A stretch of 43,519 nucleotides of DNA from Desulfotomaculum sp. (GTDB taxonomy: Bacteria > Bacillota > Desulfotomaculia > Desulfotomaculales > Desulfallaceae), in NCBI GenBank assembly GCA_016841675.1, contig JAENYQ010000022.1, positions 1-43,519 of the forward strand. Reading direction: 5' to 3'. The translations under genes and the position numbers were made by a program. The notes under the pieces are model-generated. The model made no database searches and was not told where the DNA came from. It saw only the letters and a list, made by a program, of their open reading frames with translations. This document shows, piece after piece, positions 8,442-15,809 of the stretch (its first letter is position 1; each line of letters starts with the position of its first letter).

Positions 8442-9011
8442 TTGAGTAAATTGACCCCCCGGGATATGGTACTGGTGGCGCTGTTTGCTGCATTGGCCGT
8501 AACGGCGGCCCTGCTATTTCGGTTTTTTGGCGGGATGATCGTTCCTTTCAGTCTGCTGCCCTTTGTGGTGCTGCTGGCCGGCGGCTTGCTTGGCGCCAGG
8601 TTGGGAGCGTTGAGCATGGGCATTTACGTGATCATGGGCCTGGTAGGTATTCCAGTTTTTGAAAAACCTCCCTTTGGCGGCCCGGCTTATGTCTTATCTC
8701 CTACATTTGGGTTCTTAATTGGCTTCATTGTGGCGGCTTATGTGGTCGGTTTAATTTTGCAAGAACGTGATGCAAGTCCGGTACGCCTGGCAGCAGCTAT
8801 GCTGACCGGGGTGGTGATCATCTACGTCGTCGGGATGCCCTACTTGTATGCCATAATTAATTTCTACATGGGCAAAGCAATAGACATCCCCGGTGCATTA
8901 ATGATCGGGTTTGTACCGTTCATCGGATTTGATTTGCTTAAAGCGCTGGCTGCCGGGGTGTTGGTTAAGGCGGTCAGTGTACGGCTGCCCCAACCCAGCA
9001 GACAGCGGTAG
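8442..9011 (+). CDS. bioY: Biotin transporter substrate-binding subunit BioY (ECF-type)
   Basis: BioY is the membrane S-component that captures biotin for an energy-coupling factor transporter. The mature frame gives 189 residues with about six hydrophobic segments and family signatures PFVVLLAGGLLGARLGALSM and LSPTFGFLIGF. I chose TTG 8442, ten bases after AAGGAG (8426-8431). A longer frame from ATG 8397 would run through a small hairpin, ACCCC..GGGGT, and add an atypical N-terminus. No energising module is in the window, so it works alone or with shared components. The BirA box upstream supports biotin as substrate. Confidence 0.9.
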   Translation: MSKLTPRDMVLVALFAALAVTAALLFRFFGGMIVPFSLLPFVVLLAGGLLGARLGALSMGIYVIMGLVGIPVFEKPPFGGPAYVLSPTFGFLIGFIVAAYVVGLILQERDASPVRLAAAMLTGVVIIYVVGMPYLYAIINFYMGKAIDIPGALMIGFVPFIGFDLLKALAAGVLVKAVSVRLPQPSRQR

Positions 9012-9040
9012 GGCGGGGAATGTAGGATAAAAATGTTTAT

Positions 9041-9272
9041 TGATTATACCGTTAACTCAGTAAGTGGTACAGGCATGTCATTGCTATGAATACAACGAAT
9101 CTGTCATTCTGAGCGCAGCGAAGAATCTTAAAGACTAGATCCTTCGCTACGCTCAGGATGACAAGCTTAATCTGGACGAAGGTAGATTGTATTCGTTTAT
9201 TGTGGTGCGGGCACGCATAGTAATTCTGAGCGTTAGCGAAGAATCTAGATCCTTCGCTAACGCTCAGATGAC
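9041..9272. repeat. Repeat block after bioY (R6 and two R1 elements)
   Basis: This block holds a second copy of R6 (about 9045-9103), with TATACCGTTAACTCAGTAAG and CTATGAATACAACGAA. An R1 inverted repeat follows (about 9104-9165), then a TGTATTCGTTTATTGTGGTG stretch shared with 7105-7125 and another R1 hairpin (about 9220-9272). No gene is seen from 9012 to 9435 on either strand. Confidence 0.75.
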
Positions 9273-9378
9273 AGTTTCCCTGTGGTGCACAATTGTTGAT
9301 GAAAAGTGTTGTTCACAACAAAAGGGATTACAAAGTAAAGGGAAGACATGAAATGTTTTAAATTTATAGCAAAGCTAA

Positions 9379-9399
9379 AGGGGCGGTTAATCCGCCCCT
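9379..9399 (-). terminator. Hairpin terminator for the zinc-ribbon gene
   Basis: On the minus strand, AGGGGCGG and CCGCCCCT arms (8 bp, five-base loop) are followed by TTTAGCTTT. The hairpin lies 37 bases past the stop of the zinc-ribbon gene. Confidence 0.6.
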
Positions 9400-9435
9400 G
9401 TCTATTGCACCAGCAAGTAACCTTTATCCTCTAAT

Positions 9436-9744
9436 TTAGTAGCTGGAAACACGCCGGAAGCAATCTCTGCAATATACCGGTCTTTCTCCGCTGGGTTTGA
9501 AAGGGACTTCGGTCTCTTTACCGCAATTTGAGCATACCGCAGGATGCATTTGGCGATTTTGTTGATACCCGCCGCCGCTATTATTGTTGGGCCTGTTGTT
9601 CCGGTTCTTACGGGCCGCCCGGCACGGATTACAACGGCTGGGATCGTTATGAAACCCTTTCTCCGCAAAAAACTCCTGTTCCGATACAGTAAATACAAAC
9701 TCTTCCCCGCAGTCGCGACATGTCAGATTACGGTCTTGATACAT
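9436..9744 (-). CDS. Double zinc-ribbon protein of unknown function
   Basis: The 102-residue protein has two four-cysteine zinc ribbons: Cys9, Cys12, Cys38, Cys41, and Cys71, Cys74, Cys92, Cys95. A polar Asn/Arg/Gly-rich linker (about 43-66) joins them. The first resembles the probable zinc-ribbon domain family zf-trcl; the second (CSNCGKETEVPFKPSGERPV) resembles the CxxC ribbon common in small clostridial proteins. I chose the start at 9744 because GGGAGG precedes it by seven bases; an upstream in-frame ATG at 9780 lacks a site. It has its own promoter and terminator, so it is a single-gene unit. Nucleic-acid binding is a guess. Confidence 0.85.
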   Translation of the reverse strand: MYQDRNLTCRDCGEEFVFTVSEQEFFAEKGFHNDPSRCNPCRAARKNRNNRPNNNSGGGYQQNRQMHPAVCSNCGKETEVPFKPSGERPVYCRDCFRRVSSY

Positions 9745-9856
9745 TTGATAACCTCCCTGAGTTTTTGGATCCATTGGCACTGGTAAAACGATTTTTTACT
9801 CTTTGGATAATTTCTCAGAGAGAAAAAATGCGCAACCTTGACCCTGGAATTATCTT

Positions 9857-9886
9857 ACTATAACACAAGATATATATCCTAGTCAA
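9857..9886 (-). promoter_or_regulatory. Promoter of the zinc-ribbon gene
   Basis: Reading the minus strand, TTGACT (9886-9881), an 18-base spacer and TATAGT (9862-9857) stand about 115 bases before the start codon. Confidence 0.55.
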
Positions 9887-9993
9887 AGCCTCAGACGTCC
9901 CTAAAAAGGCCGATTTCCCTAGTTAATTCCCCCTCAAAAAGCACCTAACCCCGCACCAGACTTTTTCAGGGGAAACTAGTTCGGTTGTCGGGT

Positions 9994-10698
9994 TTAAGCA
10001 GATTTGGCCGCCTTAACTATATCTTCCACAGACGCAGGATTTTCGTAAATAACGTTCCCTACAACGATGGTGTCTACCAGTGCAGCCATGATGCGGGCCC
10101 GGTCGGCGGAATTTATTCCGCCTCCGTAAAACAGGTGAATTTTTTTTCTCTGCCGAGCCACAGTTTCCACCAGTCCGGGATCTCCGAAGATACCGCTGTA
10201 TTCCAGGTACAGCAGCGGCAGGCCCAGTATATTTTCGGCCAGGTCGCAGTATGCCCGGGCATGCGGCACGCTTACCGGTCTTGTTTCGGTAAGCCTACCA
10301 GCAGCTGAGTGGGAATTGCAGATCACGTAACCTTCCGCCAGGGTTATGTTCCAGGGGATCCGGTCGCCGTATCGCATGATGGCCTGGTGGTGCATGCCGG
10401 ACAACCACATAATATCACCGGCGTTTAGCACCAGCGGCAGGAAATAAGCCTGCACATTGCCCTGTGCCACCACTTCGGCTATAGTCACTTCTTGTACCAC
10501 AGGTCCTTTAAAACCGCTTTGCATAATTAAGCCCAGTAGTTTTAAAGTTTTTTCCCGGGTGATACCCTGAGTTCCACCTACCATGATAGCGTCAAACCCG
10601 GCGCCGGCGACCCTGAGCATAGTTTCCGCATCGATATACTTGTCAGGATCCAGCTTGGCTACCACGCGCCAGCCTGCCCAATTAGACTCTTTCCACAT
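9994..10698 (-). CDS. pcrB: Heptaprenylglyceryl-phosphate synthase family protein
   Basis: PcrB is a TIM-barrel prenyltransferase that attaches a long prenyl chain to sn-glycerol-1-phosphate, the bacterial relative of the archaeal lipid enzyme GGGPS. The 234-residue protein shows the family order: KLDPDK near the start, DAIMVGGTQGIT, VLNAGDIMWLSGMHHQA, LEYSGIFGDP and LFYGGGI..VGNVIYENP at the phosphate-binding end. I start it at ATG 10698, after GGCGGTGGAA; a longer frame to 10887 adds an unrelated N-terminus. It stands alone on the minus strand, divergent from coaX. No partner araM-like gene is in the window. Confidence 0.9.
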   Translation of the reverse strand: MWKESNWAGWRVVAKLDPDKYIDAETMLRVAGAGFDAIMVGGTQGITREKTLKLLGLIMQSGFKGPVVQEVTIAEVVAQGNVQAYFLPLVLNAGDIMWLSGMHHQAIMRYGDRIPWNITLAEGYVICNSHSAAGRLTETRPVSVPHARAYCDLAENILGLPLLYLEYSGIFGDPGLVETVARQRKKIHLFYGGGINSADRARIMAALVDTIVVGNVIYENPASVEDIVKAAKSA

Positions 10699-10786
10699 AT
10701 TGTTCCACCGCCTGTTGAATGCTGAGGATATTATATAACATTTGTTACTATTCAGGTATTCGAATTTAGAATGTCTCGAAAGTATC

Positions 10787-10810
10787 CGGAAGGTTTCCGG
10801 AAACCTTCCG
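10787..10810. other. 24-base perfect palindrome between pcrB and coaX
   Basis: The sequence from CGGAAGGTTTCC (10787-10798) reads the same on both strands through 10810, with no loop. It lies between the divergent pcrB and coaX genes, away from either stop codon, so an operator is more likely than a terminator. No regulator is assigned. Confidence 0.55.
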
Positions 10811-10937
10811 CAATATAAGAAAGTGTGCCTCCAAAAATGATTTATTGCATAGTGCCGGATGGTTTTGATAAAATTGTCGTAGCGCACATGATGCCGGAGT
10901 CTAATGATTATATTTTAATGTAAAGAGGAGAATTGCT

Positions 10938-11702
10938 GTGATACTGGTTTTTGACGTAGGAAACACTAATATTGTACTGGGCGTTTTCCGGGACAGAGAG
11001 CTGATTCAGAACTGGCGCCTGTCTACTGCCACGCACCGCACCGATGACGAATATGGTATCCTGCTCAGGGACCTGTTCAATTCATCCGGTCTGTCCATGA
11101 CTGATATCAGCGCAGTGGTATTATCGTCGGTGGTTCCGCCCATCAATCCTACTCTGGAGAGAACCTGTCAAAGGTATTTTAACTTAAACCCGTTGTTTAT
11201 CGGGCCAGGTGTTAAAACCGGCATACCCATTAAATACGAAAACCCGCGGGAAGTGGGGGCCGACCGCATTGTCAACGCCGTGTCCGGGTATGAACAGTAC
11301 GGCGGCCCGCTTATAATTGTGGACTTTGGCACTGCCACCACCTTTTGCGCCATCTCGGTCCGGGGTGAATACCTGGGCGGGGCCATTGCCCCCGGCATTG
11401 GCATATCCACGGAAGCCCTTTTTGCCCGGGCGGCCAAACTGCCCCGGGTGGAACTGATTAAACCCCCGACGGTGATTGGCAAAAACACCGTTAACAGTAT
11501 GCAGTCCGGTTTCATATACGGCTTTGCCGGCCAGGTGAACGGTATAGTGGAGCGGATGAAGCGGGAATTGGAAGGTAAACCCCTGGTGCTGGCCACTGGC
11601 GGGCTGGCCGAACTTATTGCCAAGGAAGCCACGGCCATTGATAAAGTGGACAAGTATCTTACCCTGACCGGGTTGTTGTTAATTTACGAGCGTAATAGCT
11701 AG
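10938..11702 (+). CDS. coaX: Type III pantothenate kinase
   Basis: CoaX phosphorylates pantothenate, the first step from the vitamin to CoA, and needs a monovalent cation. The 254-residue protein has the acetate/sugar-kinase (ASKHA) fold signatures: [10 protein letters not shown] at residues 6-15, GADR at 107-110 and DFGTATTF at 129-136. The start is GTG 10938, with AGAGGAG about nine bases upstream. Together with panBCD it covers pantothenate synthesis and activation in the same region. dusB follows after a repeat-filled gap. Confidence 0.96.
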   Translation: MILVFDVGNTNIVLGVFRDRELIQNWRLSTATHRTDDEYGILLRDLFNSSGLSMTDISAVVLSSVVPPINPTLERTCQRYFNLNPLFIGPGVKTGIPIKYENPREVGADRIVNAVSGYEQYGGPLIIVDFGTATTFCAISVRGEYLGGAIAPGIGISTEALFARAAKLPRVELIKPPTVIGKNTVNSMQSGFIYGFAGQVNGIVERMKRELEGKPLVLATGGLAELIAKEATAIDKVDKYLTLTGLLLIYERNS

Positions 11703-11715
11703 AATGTAACTACTT

Positions 11716-11805
11716 AGGAGACAGGAGTCAGGAGTCAGAATGAGGGAAAAAACCGGCAGTCTATGCCTGTGCATTCTGAATTCTGACTCCTGAATTCTGA
11801 CTCCT
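11716..11805. repeat. R2 repeat hairpin between coaX and dusB
   Basis: GACAGGAGTCAGGAGTCAG on the left and its complement (TTCTGACTCCTGAATTCTG then ACTCCT) on the right enclose about 40 bases. The AGGAGTC unit is repeated in each arm. The same motifs occur at 1353, 5777, 33535-33690 and 42375-42515. Confidence 0.75.
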
Positions 11806-11823
11806 TTAAGAGTAGGTGTTTAG

Positions 11824-12813
11824 ATGTTCAATATTGGTAGTGTCAAAATAGAGAACCCGGTGGTGGCGGCGCCTATGGCCGGGGTTACTGACCGGGCTTT
11901 CCGGATTCTGGCCCGGGAGCACGGCTGCGGCTTGGTTTGCACAGAAATGATTAGCGACCAGGCGCTTATTTATGGCAACCCCAAAACAAATATTTTACTG
12001 GACTGCCATGGCGAACAAGGTCCCATCAGCACGCAGTTGTTTGGCAGCAACGTGGAACATATGACCCGGGCGGCGGAAATAGTTGCCGGCCGGGGTGCTG
12101 ACATTATTGATATTAATATGGGTTGTCCTACGCCCAAAATAGTCAAAAATGGCGAGGGCGCCGCGTTGATGAGAAACCCGTCCCTGGCGGCATCAATTGT
12201 GGCAGCGGTGGTAGAAAGGGTTAAATGTCCTGTAACGGTTAAGATACGCAAAGGCTGGGATGAGCATTCAGTGAACGCTGTCGATTTTGCCCGCCAGATG
12301 GTGCGGGCCGGGGCGACCGCGGTGACTGTGCACGGACGCACCAGGTCTCAGTTTTACAGCGGTGAGGCTGACTGGGACATCATCAGGCAAGTGCGGGAAG
12401 CGTTGGATGTACCGGTAATCGGCAACGGAGATGTAAACAGCCCCGAGGAGGCCGCCCGGATGATGCACGAAACCGGTTGCTTGGGGGTGATGATTGGCCG
12501 GGCGGCCATGGGCAACCCCTGGATATTTAGCCGCACTTTACATTACTTGGCCACGGGGGAAATCCTGCCCGGCCCTACGCCGACAATGCGTCGCGAAACC
12601 GCTGCCCGGCACTATGAACTGATGGCCCAAAGCAAGGGCGAGCATATCGCCAATCGGGAAATGCGCAAGCACCTGGCCTGGTACACCCGGGGCCTGCGGG
12701 GGGCGGCCTACCTACGGGGGCGCATTAACCAGGGTTGCAGCAGGGAGTTCTTTACCCGGGAATTTTGGTTGTTGCTAAATGAAGCCAATAATAATACTAA
12801 AGACATCCGTTAA
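11824..12813 (+). CDS. dusB: tRNA-dihydrouridine synthase B
   Basis: DusB is an FMN enzyme that reduces uridine to dihydrouridine in the tRNA D-loop. The 329-residue protein shows the flavin barrel start APMAGVTDRAFR, then TEMIS, and the catalytic cysteine Cys101 in NMGCPTPKIVKNGEGAALM. IRKGWDEH, VHGRTR and IGNGDV..GRAAMGNPW complete the FMN and phosphate sites, and the C-terminal helical tRNA-binding domain is present. The upstream gap is repeat DNA, so promoter assignment is uncertain. The coaX-dusB-greA-lysS order is common in this bacterial group. Confidence 0.96.
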   Translation: MFNIGSVKIENPVVAAPMAGVTDRAFRILAREHGCGLVCTEMISDQALIYGNPKTNILLDCHGEQGPISTQLFGSNVEHMTRAAEIVAGRGADIIDINMGCPTPKIVKNGEGAALMRNPSLAASIVAAVVERVKCPVTVKIRKGWDEHSVNAVDFARQMVRAGATAVTVHGRTRSQFYSGEADWDIIRQVREALDVPVIGNGDVNSPEEAARMMHETGCLGVMIGRAAMGNPWIFSRTLHYLATGEILPGPTPTMRRETAARHYELMAQSKGEHIANREMRKHLAWYTRGLRGAAYLRGRINQGCSREFFTREFWLLLNEANNNTKDIR

Positions 12814-12870
12814 GGACAGGCCTGAACCCAATATGATCATGTGGATGAATTAAGTTTTTCTAGAAAAATT

Positions 12871-12900
12871 TTGACATTCCATATTCAGCACTGTTACAAT
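12871..12900 (+). promoter_or_regulatory. Promoter of the HTH regulator gene
   Basis: TTGACA (12871-12876), an 18-base spacer and TACAAT (12895-12900) form a near-consensus promoter 57 bases upstream of the TTG start at 12957. Confidence 0.7.
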
Positions 12901-12930
12901 ATGACTGTTCACAGAATTGTGCACAGTCAT
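12901..12930 (+). promoter_or_regulatory. 30-base palindromic operator at the transcription start
   Basis: The 15-base arms match their complements at all but three or four central positions (ATGACTGTTCAC and GTGCACAGTCAT). The palindrome begins directly after the -10 box, so it covers the start site. Bound protein would block transcription; the HTH protein encoded just downstream is the obvious candidate, which is inference. Confidence 0.6.
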
Positions 12931-12956
12931 TGCTTTTATAAGGAGGATATCTTAAC

Positions 12957-13487
12957 TTGGACCTGATACGCATCGGCGATAAGGTAGTAAGTAGACACAA
13001 GATAGACTTCGTGATCAATGAAATATTGCAGATGAGGTCGTCGGGGCTTTCCCAAACCGAGGTGGCCGCGCGCTTGGGTGTGGATCGTACTTTGGTATCC
13101 CGTATGGAAAACCTGGGTGAAGTGCGCAAGGGTAAAAGCGTGGCCGTAATTGGTTTTCCCATTGCCAACCGGAAAGAAATATTCGACTTGCTGGAACAAG
13201 AGGGCGTGGATTTCACCCTGCTGATGAGCGAATCCGAACGCTGGGAGTTCGTACGTCAAAAAAGCGGCATCGAGCTTTTTGATTTTATCATGGAATTAAC
13301 TGCCCGGGCGCATTCTTTTGACCAGATAGTGGTAATCGGTTCGGATAAACGGATAAAAATTATCAGGGCCGCCTTAGATAAAGAAGTGGTGGGGTTGGAA
13401 ATAGGTGAATCCCCCATCCGGGAAGATAAATATGTAGACCCGGCTGAAATGCTGACAGTCATCCGGGCTGTCAAGGCCGATAGTTAG
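12957..13487 (+). CDS. Helix-turn-helix regulator with uncharacterised C-terminal domain
   Basis: The 176-residue protein has an N-terminal helix-turn-helix at about residues 29-54 (SGLSQTEVAARLGVDRTLVS). A second domain (about 60-170) alternates strands and helices, with SVAVIGFPIANRKEIFDLL and IVVIGSDKRIKIIRAAL, like a small nucleotide- or ligand-binding fold. I do not recognise a ligand family. The TTG start at 12957 follows AGGAGG (12941-12946). Its promoter carries a palindrome at the start site, suggesting self-repression. The acyl-ACP-reductase-like gene follows 138 bases later, so the pair may form a small lipid-related unit. Confidence 0.8.
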   Translation: MDLIRIGDKVVSRHKIDFVINEILQMRSSGLSQTEVAARLGVDRTLVSRMENLGEVRKGKSVAVIGFPIANRKEIFDLLEQEGVDFTLLMSESERWEFVRQKSGIELFDFIMELTARAHSFDQIVVIGSDKRIKIIRAALDKEVVGLEIGESPIREDKYVDPAEMLTVIRAVKADS

Positions 13488-13517
13488 TTTCCTTTTGGAA
13501 TAGGGATATGTCTGCTT

Positions 13518-13565
13518 GGATTGTCATTCCGAACGCAGTGAGGAATCTAAAGCTCAGGATGACAA
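13518..13565. repeat. R1 repeat between the regulator and reductase genes
   Basis: GTCATTCCGAACGCAGTGAG and the shortened right arm GCTCAGGATGAC form a degenerate R1 element. A related copy starts at about 31951. Confidence 0.7.
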
Positions 13566-13625
13566 AACCCATGTTTATTTTCCGGGTAGGAGCTAGTTAG
13601 GGACGAAACAAGGAGGAAACAATGT

Positions 13626-14714
13626 ATGAACACCTTTGCTTTTATCATCCACCCCCTGGATATTAGCGACTTCTCAAGAAAATTCGGTCTGGTGGGCAAA
13701 CTGCCGCCGCGTATACAGGAAAACCTATTCAAGCTGGTTCCGCCTATTAAAGTCTCAAAAATTACCGGTATCTATTCCGAGCATGCCCGGACCGAGGGCT
13801 GGTTTGTAGCCTGCCCGCTTACGGCCCGGCTGATGGTTGAATTGCCCGAGGAATACGTGCTGAAAAAAATTATTAAGGCCGGTCGATTGGCCCAAAAACT
13901 GGGCGCTAAAATCGTGGGCCTGGGGGCTTTTACCTCGGTGGTGGCTGATGCCGGCATTACCATCGCCAAAAACCTGGATATTGCGGTGACCACAGGGAAC
14001 AGCTATACGGTGGCTACGGCACTGGAGGGAGCCAAGGAAGCGGCCCGCCTGATGGGGCACGACTTGAAAAAAAGCCACGCCGTCGTGGTGGGAGCAACCG
14101 GTTCTATCGGCCGGGTGTGCGCCCGGATGCTAGCCAAAGATGTACGTTCACTTACCCTGGTGGCCCGTGATAAAAACCGTCTTGAGGAGCTGGCCCGCCG
14201 GATAACCTACGACACCGGCGTAGCGGCTCGGATTACTTCGGATATTAAACACGCTCTAAAAAGTGCCCAAATCGTGATTACCGTGACCAGCGCTGTAGAT
14301 ACCATCATTGGACCTGAGGATTTAAGGCCTGGTACCGTGGTGTGCGACGTCAGCCGTCCTCGTAATGTATCCAAGCAGGTGGCCGAACAGCGTAAGGACG
14401 TGTTAGTCATCGAAGGCGGTGTGGTACAGGTGCCCGGCAAGGTTAATTTTAATTTTAATTTTGGTTTTCCACCCGGTATGTCTTACGCCTGCATGGCGGA
14501 AACCATGATGCTGTCTATGGATGGTCGATATGATAATTTTACCCTGGGGCGCGACCTTACGCTGCAGCAGGTAGAGGAAATAACTGCCATAGCTAAAAAA
14601 CACAATTTTAAAATAGCCGGGTTTCGAAGTTTTGAAAGAGCAGTCAGCGCCACAGAAATTGAACAAATACGCGAACGAGCCCGGGTTGGTTTAAATCTGG
14701 AAGCGGTAAAATAA
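13626..14714 (+). CDS. Acyl-ACP reductase-like (AAR family) oxidoreductase
   Basis: The 362-residue protein resembles cyanobacterial long-chain acyl-ACP reductase, which makes fatty aldehydes. Shared features are the stretch GLGAFTSVVADAG (98-110), the NADP-binding VGATGSIGRVCARML (155-169) and the catalytic-cysteine region ACMAETMML, whose Cys289 lines up with Cys294 of the Synechococcus enzyme (ACFAEAMLL). The TTGNSYTVA segment before the Rossmann domain also fits. Such genes are often annotated as shikimate dehydrogenase-like. The ATG at 13626 follows AAGGAGG (13609-13615); ATG 13622 is out of frame. No aldehyde decarbonylase is nearby, so the aldehyde's fate is unknown. Confidence 0.7.
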   Translation: MNTFAFIIHPLDISDFSRKFGLVGKLPPRIQENLFKLVPPIKVSKITGIYSEHARTEGWFVACPLTARLMVELPEEYVLKKIIKAGRLAQKLGAKIVGLGAFTSVVADAGITIAKNLDIAVTTGNSYTVATALEGAKEAARLMGHDLKKSHAVVVGATGSIGRVCARMLAKDVRSLTLVARDKNRLEELARRITYDTGVAARITSDIKHALKSAQIVITVTSAVDTIIGPEDLRPGTVVCDVSRPRNVSKQVAEQRKDVLVIEGGVVQVPGKVNFNFNFGFPPGMSYACMAETMMLSMDGRYDNFTLGRDLTLQQVEEITAIAKKHNFKIAGFRSFERAVSATEIEQIRERARVGLNLEAVK

Positions 14715-14748
14715 TCAAACTAAAGTCTGAACGTACCTTTAACATACC

Positions 14749-14777
14749 TTGACAGAAGCCTATAGCCCTCATATAAT
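14749..14777 (+). promoter_or_regulatory. Consensus promoter of greA
   Basis: TTGACA (14749-14754), exactly 17 bases, then TATAAT (14772-14777): a perfect sigma-A promoter about 175 bases before greA. Confidence 0.8.
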
Positions 14778-14790
14778 ATTATGGAAAAAT

Positions 14791-14900
14791 AGCCGTGCGG
14801 CAGGGCACTGCAAAACAGCTTGTTTTGCAGTGCTTTTAATAATCTTATGCTTATCACGTCTTTCGCGGGCCAGTTTTTAGTCTGAATAATTTGCACGGCT
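14791..14900 (+). terminator. greA leader with internal intrinsic terminator
   Basis: About 20 bases after the expected start, a 13-base perfect stem (arms 14805-14817 and 14821-14833, loop GCT) is followed by TTTT, a strong terminator lying before greA. AGCCGTGC (14791-14798) can also pair with GCACGGCT (14893-14900), closing an outer helix around the terminator. Transcription from the consensus promoter would often stop at about 14837, making a roughly 55-base RNA. Confidence 0.65.
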
Positions 14901-14956
14901 CATCATATATTGTTCAGTGAATTATTCTGCAAAATTAGATTAAGGAGACGGAATGA

Positions 14957-15436
14957 ATGAGTAATAACAAGGAAGTCATTCTTACCATAGAGGGCTTGAA
15001 AAACCTGGAGGAAGAACTGGAACAGCTTAAATCCGTCAAACGGCGGGAAGTGGCGATGCGGATTAAGCAGGCTATTGAATTCGGCGATATTAGTGAAAAC
15101 TCCGAGTATGAGGACGCCAAGAATGAGCAGGCGTTCATCGAAGGACGGATTTTAACCCTGGAGAAAATGCTGCGAAACGCCAAAATCATTGATGATGAAA
15201 ACCTCGGCACCGAGGTTGTTTCTATTGGTTCCCGGGTGCTAATACGGGACCTGGAATTTGGCGAGGAGTTTGAGTGTACCATCGTGGGTTCTGCCGAGGC
15301 TGACCCGGGCAACAGCAAGATTTCCAACGAGTCGCCAGTGGGCAAGGCCATACTTGGCTGCCCCAAAGACGAAATTGTTGAGGTAATAGTACCGGCCGGC
15401 GCGTTGAAATACCAGATTGTTGATATAATCAGGTAG
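14957..15436 (+). CDS. greA: Transcription elongation factor GreA
   Basis: GreA rescues backtracked RNA polymerase by stimulating cleavage of the nascent RNA 3' end. The 159-residue protein has the N-terminal coiled coil, whose acidic tip is in [18 protein letters not shown] (about residues 43-60), and the C-terminal FKBP-like domain ending [17 protein letters not shown]. The start is ATG 14957 after AAGGAG; an ATG at 14953 stops after two codons. The leader contains a terminator hairpin, so expression is probably attenuated. lysS follows after a 373-base gap filled by repeat R5. Confidence 0.96.
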   Translation: MSNNKEVILTIEGLKNLEEELEQLKSVKRREVAMRIKQAIEFGDISENSEYEDAKNEQAFIEGRILTLEKMLRNAKIIDDENLGTEVVSIGSRVLIRDLEFGEEFECTIVGSAEADPGNSKISNESPVGKAILGCPKDEIVEVIVPAGALKYQIVDIIR

Positions 15437-15475
15437 ACCAGCAGGCCGCAAAAACGCGACACTAGCAGTGTAGAT

Positions 15476-15667
15476 AAAAACAAACGTATGGAGGCGGTCC
15501 GGTGGTATCCGGAGAGAGCGGTGCACCTGATTGCGTTGAATCGTGCAGCAACGCAAAAGCAAGTATTAGCTTGTACAGATTCAAACCTTTGTTGCTTTGC
15601 GTTAAAGCTGCACGTGTTAATCAGGGCATGCGCCGCAGGCGCTTGCCACGTCATAGCCCCGAATTCA
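15476..15667. repeat. 192-base dispersed element R5, copy A (before lysS)
   Basis: This element matches 31728-31920 nearly end to end, from AAAAACAAACGTA to CCCCGAATTC. It has two stem-loops: CGTGCAGCAACGCAAAA pairs with the downstream TTTGCGTTAAAGCTGCACG with an AAA bulge, and GGCATGCGCC pairs with GGCGCTTGCC around a three-base loop. No protein is credible. The rest of the 373-base gap, 15668-15809, shows only AT-rich sequence and the lysS ribosome site. Confidence 0.8.
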
Positions 15668-15809
15668 TAGCTACTTAGGGCGTAAGTAATGGTTAGGTAA
15701 GTATGCTAAAAATTATTTCATGAATTATTTTACAACTATTAATTCTACAGTTTTTACCCTTATAACATGTAATACAAGCAGCTTTTGAATCAAGTGGAGG
15801 TAGTGGACA

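Noticed and set aside
15437-15809. Possible T-box riboswitch before lysS (and before cysE or cysS)
   Set aside because: No T-box core (AGGGTGGNACCGCG), specifier loop or antiterminator pair is visible. The GGTGGTATCC string belongs to element R5, which also leaves fragments after tuf.
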